A stretch of 64,000 bases of DNA from JAWKWH01 sp040830725. Its GTDB lineage: Bacteria; Pseudomonadota; Alphaproteobacteria; Rhizobiales; Rhizobiaceae. Below the pieces are notes generated by a model. The model did no database searches. It was not told the origin of the DNA and worked only from the letters and a program-made list of their open reading frames with translations. The position numbers were made by a program, and so were the translations under genes. Location: assembly GCA_040830725.1 (NCBI GenBank), contig JBFOMG010000036.1:1-64000 (forward strand). Direction: 5' to 3'. How positions within the stretch are numbered: the stretch's first letter is position 1; each line of letters starts with the position of its first letter. Shown here piece after piece: positions 60,407-64,000 of the stretch.

Positions 60407-60963
60407 TACACCCTGGCTTCGAGATTGAGCGACACCAGTGTGCCATTCTGCTTGTCCATGTGCGGTAGATAGGCTTGGCTGTAATCATCCAAATCCGCGT
60501 GTTCAGTTGTCCGCCAATCCCATCGGTAAACATCTGAAAATCCAGCTTCTTTCAGATAGTTTGTCAAACTTCTCTCGTCGAAAACCATTTTATGGAAGTC
60601 ATATTGATCGCGCTGACCACCCATCATGAGGCCCATTATCGTCGGCAAGCCTTCAGGTAATTTTCCGGCAAGATAAAGTTTGGCGCAGGCTTCATAGTCA
60701 GGAACCGCCAAACGCAATGTGCCACCTGATTTCAGTACGCGCCGCCATTCACGCAACACGTTCATGTATTCCTTTCGGCCGAAATGTTCGAGCAGATGAC
60801 ATGCGTAAATGTGTTCAACCACACCGTCCGGGATGAAGCTCAAATCATCCACCGGACCAATTTTATCGACATGCGGATAGTCAAGCGCATCGACGTGAAA
60901 ATAGCCCGGGATGTGTTTCGATCCGCAGCCCAGGTGGAGTTTCGAATAGTCGCTTTGGCCCAT
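60406..60963 (-). CDS. SAM-dependent methyltransferase (Methyltransf_11 type)
   Basis: 185 residues. KLHLGCGSKHIPGYFHVDA is the SAM-binding start of the YP_-type predicted methyltransferases found in polysaccharide loci, followed by HIYACHLLEHFGRKEY and GGTLRLAVPDYEAC. ATG 60963 has TAGG upstream; an in-frame ATG at 61023 is the alternative and would add 20 residues. Divergent from the FkbM-like gene. A decayed copy of its upstream region lies 0.8 kb away in inverted orientation. Confidence 0.78.
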   Translation of the reverse strand: MGQSDYSKLHLGCGSKHIPGYFHVDALDYPHVDKIGPVDDLSFIPDGVVEHIYACHLLEHFGRKEYMNVLREWRRVLKSGGTLRLAVPDYEACAKLYLAGKLPEGLPTIMGLMMGGQRDQYDFHKMVFDERSLTNYLKEAGFSDVYRWDWRTTEHADLDDYSQAYLPHMDKQNGTLVSLNLEARV

Positions 60964-61034
60964 AAAACCTACCCGCTTGATGTGCTGGTGAGCGCTGTAG
61001 CGTGAACGTTCTGTCGAGTCCATCCGGCCGGCAG

Positions 61035-61079
61035 CGTGATTTACAGCTTGCAGTCCGGGCGAGCTTCGGTTTACGAGAC
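61035..61079 (-). repeat. Intact partner of the inverted repeat, in the divergent promoter region
   Basis: 45 bases between the divergent methyltransferase and FkbM-like genes, matching 60108-60152 in inverted orientation at 43 of 45 positions. It probably contains the promoter of the leftward methyltransferase gene; similarity continues into that gene's 5' end. Confidence 0.75.
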
Positions 61080-61137
61080 AAAATGTATTTCAGTAATATC
61101 TAATTTTCTTGGGAATGTCCTGGAAGGCCTGAATGGC

Positions 61138-62007
61138 ATGCGCGACGGCTTGAACAGTAGCGCGGCAGATATCCTCGCGCACGCAAATAACGTCCATTCG
61201 CAGGAAGGTGAGGACGGCATCATCGGACATCTGCTTGGACTGATGCCAGAGCGTGATCACTGGTGTGTCGAGTTCGGCGCCTGGGACGGGCTCTATCTCA
61301 GCAACACATTGAATCTTATCGAGAATCAGAACTACTCGGCTGTGTTGATCGAGGGGGACGAAGCCAAATCCCGCGAGCTTGTGGCCAATATGGCCAAATA
61401 TCCCCAAGTTACCTGCCTGAATGCATTTGTCGGTTTTACGGAAGCTGACTCGCTCGACACGCTGCTCGAAAACACAGACTGCCCGGAGGGGTTTGATTTC
61501 CTGTCGGTGGACATTGACGGCAATGACTACCACACGATCAGCGCGATGGTGCGCTACAGGCCCAAACTGATCTGTGTCGAGTTCAACCCGACCATTCCCT
61601 CGATCATCAATTACGTACAGCCCGCAGATCCTGAAGTGAGTCACGGCAACAGTCTTCGCGCATTCTACGAACTGGGATTGGAGAAGGGCTACAAGCTCGT
61701 TTGCGCCAGCCGGCTGAACGCGTTCCTGGTGCGCGACGATCTTTGGAAAGGGGACAGCCCGAATGATGCGGACGCGTTGTCCGATTTCCGTAAGGAAGAG
61801 CCGCCGTTGTCGGTTGTATTTGCCGGCTATGACGGTTCGGTCCGGCTAACCGAACCGCTCGACCTTTTATGGCACGACGAAACATTGACGCAAAAAGACG
61901 TGCAGATGTTTCCGGCCATTCTGCAGGACTATCCGGGCAACTATGGCTGGCTGCAATGGAAACTGTTCAAATGGCGCCGGCGGCTGAAGCGTTTGGGCAA
62001 GCGATAA
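61138..62007 (+). CDS. FkbM-like methyltransferase domain protein
   Basis: 289 residues. NVHSQEGEDGIIGHLL, WCVEFGAWDGLYLSNTLNLI (SAM motif I) and DFLSVDIDGNDYHTI are typical of FkbM-related proteins in LPS/exopolysaccharide loci, where they are thought to O-methylate sugars. The GTG at 61036 lies within the repeat; ATG 61138 has GGAAGG ten bases upstream. A fragment of a paralogue is found at 60242-60406. Convergent on fcl. Confidence 0.75.
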   Translation: MRDGLNSSAADILAHANNVHSQEGEDGIIGHLLGLMPERDHWCVEFGAWDGLYLSNTLNLIENQNYSAVLIEGDEAKSRELVANMAKYPQVTCLNAFVGFTEADSLDTLLENTDCPEGFDFLSVDIDGNDYHTISAMVRYRPKLICVEFNPTIPSIINYVQPADPEVSHGNSLRAFYELGLEKGYKLVCASRLNAFLVRDDLWKGDSPNDADALSDFRKEEPPLSVVFAGYDGSVRLTEPLDLLWHDETLTQKDVQMFPAILQDYPGNYGWLQWKLFKWRRRLKRLGKR

Positions 62008-62016
62008 AACGGCAAG

Positions 62017-62967
62017 CTATCCGGTCACCGTCAGTTCATTGAACTCATCGAGCGTCCGCCTGATTCCATCTTCAAGGTTGATCGACGGCATCCACCCCAT
62101 ACCGGCCAGATGTGAAGAATCCATCAGTTTGCGCGGCGTTCCGTCCGGCTTCGAACGGTCAAGTTCGATCTCTCCGTCATAGCCGGCCGCATCGGCAATC
62201 ATTTTCGCAAGATCAAGGATGGTTATCTCGCGCCCGGTACCGACATTGACATGTTCGAAGTCAGAGTAGTGCTGCATCAAAAAGACCAGCGCATCGGCGC
62301 AATCGTCTGCATGCATGAATTCCCTGAGCGGGGTGCCCGTTCCCCAAATGGTGATGGACGGCGCTCCCGCCGCTTTCGCTTCGGCAACCTTTCTGATCAA
62401 TGCCGGCAGCACATGGCTGGTTTCCGGATCGTAGTTGTCGCCGGGGCCATAGAGGTTGGTCGGCATGGCCGAAATGAAGTCATCGCCATGCTGCTTGCGA
62501 TAGGCCTGGCATAATTTGATGCCGGCGATCTTGGCAATCGCATACCACTCATTGGTTGGTTCAAGCGGCCCGGTCAGCAGCGATGATTCCGCAATCGGCT
62601 GATCGGCAAGCTTGGGATAGATGCACGACGAGCCCAAAAACAGAAGCTTCTCCACGCCGCTATGATGCGCTGCCTGGATAACATTCGTTTCGATCATCAG
62701 ATTTTCGTAAAGAAAATCAGCAGGATAAGTATCGTTGGCAAGAATACCTCCGACCTTTGCCGCGGCCAGAAATACTGCATCGGGCCGATTGTCATCAAAC
62801 CAGGTTTCGACCTGCTCCTGACGGGACAGATCAACCTCGTCGCGACCGGCGGTCAGGATCTGGCAATTCTCGCTTGCAAGCCGCCGCACGATCGCCGAAC
62901 CAACCATGCCGCGGTGGCCGGCAATATAGACCCGTTTTCCGGCAAGATCGTAGGGTTCAGCGGGCAT
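62017..62967 (-). CDS. fcl: GDP-L-fucose synthase
   Basis: 316-residue SDR. Start GKRVYIAGHRGMVGSAIVRR, FLGSSCIYPK and the catalytic WYAIAKIAG identify GDP-4-keto-6-deoxymannose 3,5-epimerase-4-reductase. Makes GDP-L-fucose, the donor for the GT11 fucosyltransferase half encoded 14 kb to the left. Its start overlaps the end of gmd by 11 bases. Confidence 0.94.
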   Translation of the reverse strand: MPAEPYDLAGKRVYIAGHRGMVGSAIVRRLASENCQILTAGRDEVDLSRQEQVETWFDDNRPDAVFLAAAKVGGILANDTYPADFLYENLMIETNVIQAAHHSGVEKLLFLGSSCIYPKLADQPIAESSLLTGPLEPTNEWYAIAKIAGIKLCQAYRKQHGDDFISAMPTNLYGPGDNYDPETSHVLPALIRKVAEAKAAGAPSITIWGTGTPLREFMHADDCADALVFLMQHYSDFEHVNVGTGREITILDLAKMIADAAGYDGEIELDRSKPDGTPRKLMDSSHLAGMGWMPSINLEDGIRRTLDEFNELTVTG

Positions 62968-64000
62968 CCCGTTTCGCCTCTTCCAAATCGGCGGCTGCCA
63001 TTTCGCGAACCAGGTCGACGAACGATGTACGCGGTTGCCAGCCCAGTTCTTCGCGCGCCCGCGTCGGATCGCCAAGCAGTGTTTCCACCTCGGTTGGACG
63101 ATAGTAGCGCGGATCGACGGCGACAATCGTGCGGCCATCCTGATCGGTGCCGATCTCTTCTTCGCCACCACCCTGCCAGGTGATTTTCAATTCCAGTTCT
63201 TCGGCAGCCGCCTCGACAAACTCGCGCACCGAATACTGCACACCGGTGGCGATGACGAAGTCGCTCGGCTCATCACGCTGCAGCATCAGCCACATCATCT
63301 CGACATAGTCGCGTGCATGGCCCCAGTCGCGCTTTGCGTCCATATTGCCGAGATACAGGCAATCCTGCAGTCCAAGTTTGATGCGGGCGAGTGCCCGCGT
63401 GATCTTGCGGGTGACAAAGGTTTCGCCGCGGATCGGTGATTCATGATTGAACAAAATGCCGTTGCAGGCATAGAGACCGTAAGCTTCACGATAATTGACC
63501 GTGATCCAGTAAGCGTAAAGCTTGGCGACCGCATAGGGAGAACGCGGGTAAAAAGGCGTGCTCTCGCGCTGTGGCGTCTCCTGCACCAACCCGTAGAGTT
63601 CGGACGTTGATGCCTGATAAAAACGGGTTTTCTCGCCAAGGCCGAGGATGCGGATCGCCTCGAGTAGCCGCAGTGTGCCCAGCGCATCTGAATTGGCTGT
63701 ATATTCCGGTTCCTCGAACGAAACCGCAACATGGCTTTGCGCTGCGAGATTATAGACTTCGTCGGGCTGCACCTGTTGCAGGATGTGTGTGAGCGATGAG
63801 GAATCGGTCATGTCGCCATGGTGCAGGACATACTGGCCGCTCTGACCTCGCTCACCTTCTACCAGATGGTCGATGCGCGCGGTGTTGAAAAGGGAAGTGC
63901 GGCGCTTGATTCCGTGCACCTCATATCCCTTGTCGAGGAGCAGTTCGGACAGATAGGCGCCGTCCTGTCCGGTCACGCCGGTAATCAGCGCCTTTTTCGT
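62957..64000 (-). CDS. gmd: GDP-mannose 4,6-dehydratase (5' end outside window)
   Basis: The coding frame continues to the window edge as TKKALITGVTGQDGAYLSEL, so only the first one or two codons are missing; the GTG at 63976 is internal. Further GMD signatures: GIKRRTSLFNTARIDHL, FYQASTSELYGLVQETPQ, and PFYPRSPYAVAKLYAYW (catalytic Tyr-x3-Lys). Converts GDP-mannose to GDP-4-keto-6-deoxymannose, the precursor used by the overlapping fcl gene. Confidence 0.95.
   Translation of the reverse strand, partial: TKKALITGVTGQDGAYLSELLLDKGYEVHGIKRRTSLFNTARIDHLVEGERGQSGQYVLHHGDMTDSSSLTHILQQVQPDEVYNLAAQSHVAVSFEEPEYTANSDALGTLRLLEAIRILGLGEKTRFYQASTSELYGLVQETPQRESTPFYPRSPYAVAKLYAYWITVNYREAYGLYACNGILFNHESPIRGETFVTRKITRALARIKLGLQDCLYLGNMDAKRDWGHARDYVEMMWLMLQRDEPSDFVIATGVQYSVREFVEAAAEELELKITWQGGGEEEIGTDQDGRTIVAVDPRYYRPTEVETLLGDPTRAREELGWQPRTSFVDLVREMAAADLEEAKRDAR

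Noticed and set aside
60108..61079. Invertible promoter or gene switch between the 45-bp inverted repeats
   Set aside because: Similarity continues into the 5' coding region and decays to about 80 per cent, one copy is disabled by substitutions, and no recombinase gene is near. A decayed duplication explains it better.
1..64000. tRNA, rRNA, CRISPR arrays, transposases and integrases
   Set aside because: I looked for clover-leaf 3' ends, conserved rRNA blocks, regularly spaced repeats and DDE or tyrosine-recombinase motifs and recognised none; a covariance-model search would be decisive.

Overview
The window looks like a chromosome segment of an alphaproteobacterium of the Hyphomicrobiales (Rhizobiales) type. 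The reasons are the high GC content with alphaproteobacterial codon choice, a DUF1344 periplasmic protein, a DUF3775 protein, a greA gene followed directly by an LpsB-like core glycosyltransferase, and a rhizobial-type inositol gene set. Genus cannot be fixed from the sequence alone. No rRNA, tRNA, CRISPR array or transposase gene was recognised.

Left part (1-6.7 kb): an XRE/MmyB-type regulator, a small membrane protein, a large exported caspase-like protein with propeller-type repeats and a C-terminal EF-hand, and two membrane proteins. At 6.7-16.9 kb lies a cyclitol (myo-inositol type) catabolic locus: an ABC sugar permease, a LacI regulator, two Gfo/Idh/MocA dehydrogenases and an IolE-like enzyme on one strand, and iolD-iolC-iolB-iolJ on the other. 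Two perfect 20-bp palindromes sharing TTTGCAACCGGTTGCAAA, one before the LacI gene and one between the divergent operons, mark a probable LacI regulon.

Middle part (16.9-44 kb): indolepyruvate ferredoxin oxidoreductase with a divergent Lrp/AsnC regulator, a PhyH dioxygenase, a Tat-type FAD oxidase, a probable interspersed repeat, a frameshifted EF-hand protein gene, small housekeeping or stress genes, an ECF42-type sigma factor with its DGPF partner, and a lipid-enzyme cluster (patatin lipoprotein, PlsC-like acyltransferase, PLA2-like lipoprotein, PLD lipoprotein) that also contains a haloalkane dehalogenase. Then come an enolase-superfamily enzyme, a diguanylate cyclase, a thioesterase, an extensin-like lipoprotein, a TPR protein, a PQQ-type sugar dehydrogenase and greA.

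Right part (44-64 kb): a surface polysaccharide (LPS) locus. The forward block holds an LpsB-like GT4, two GT25 enzymes, a GT6-GT11 fusion (ABO-type transferase joined to an alpha-1,2-fucosyltransferase), a methyltransferase and a GT2. The reverse block has CDP-glucose and CDP-4-keto-6-deoxyglucose formation (rfbF, rfbG), a 3,5-epimerase-like protein, a C-methyltransferase, a dioxygenase, three methyltransferase-type proteins, a carbamoyltransferase and a ketoreductase-like SDR. Together these match the enzyme classes of noviose biosynthesis, but with a CDP carrier. The window ends with fcl and gmd, the GDP-L-fucose pathway that would feed the GT11 domain.

The polysaccharide locus carries scars of rearrangement that I found by translating the gaps: a truncated DegT-type aminotransferase start at 56307-56462, an FkbM-type methyltransferase fragment at 60242-60406, and an inverted, decayed copy of a methyltransferase gene start at 60108-60235.
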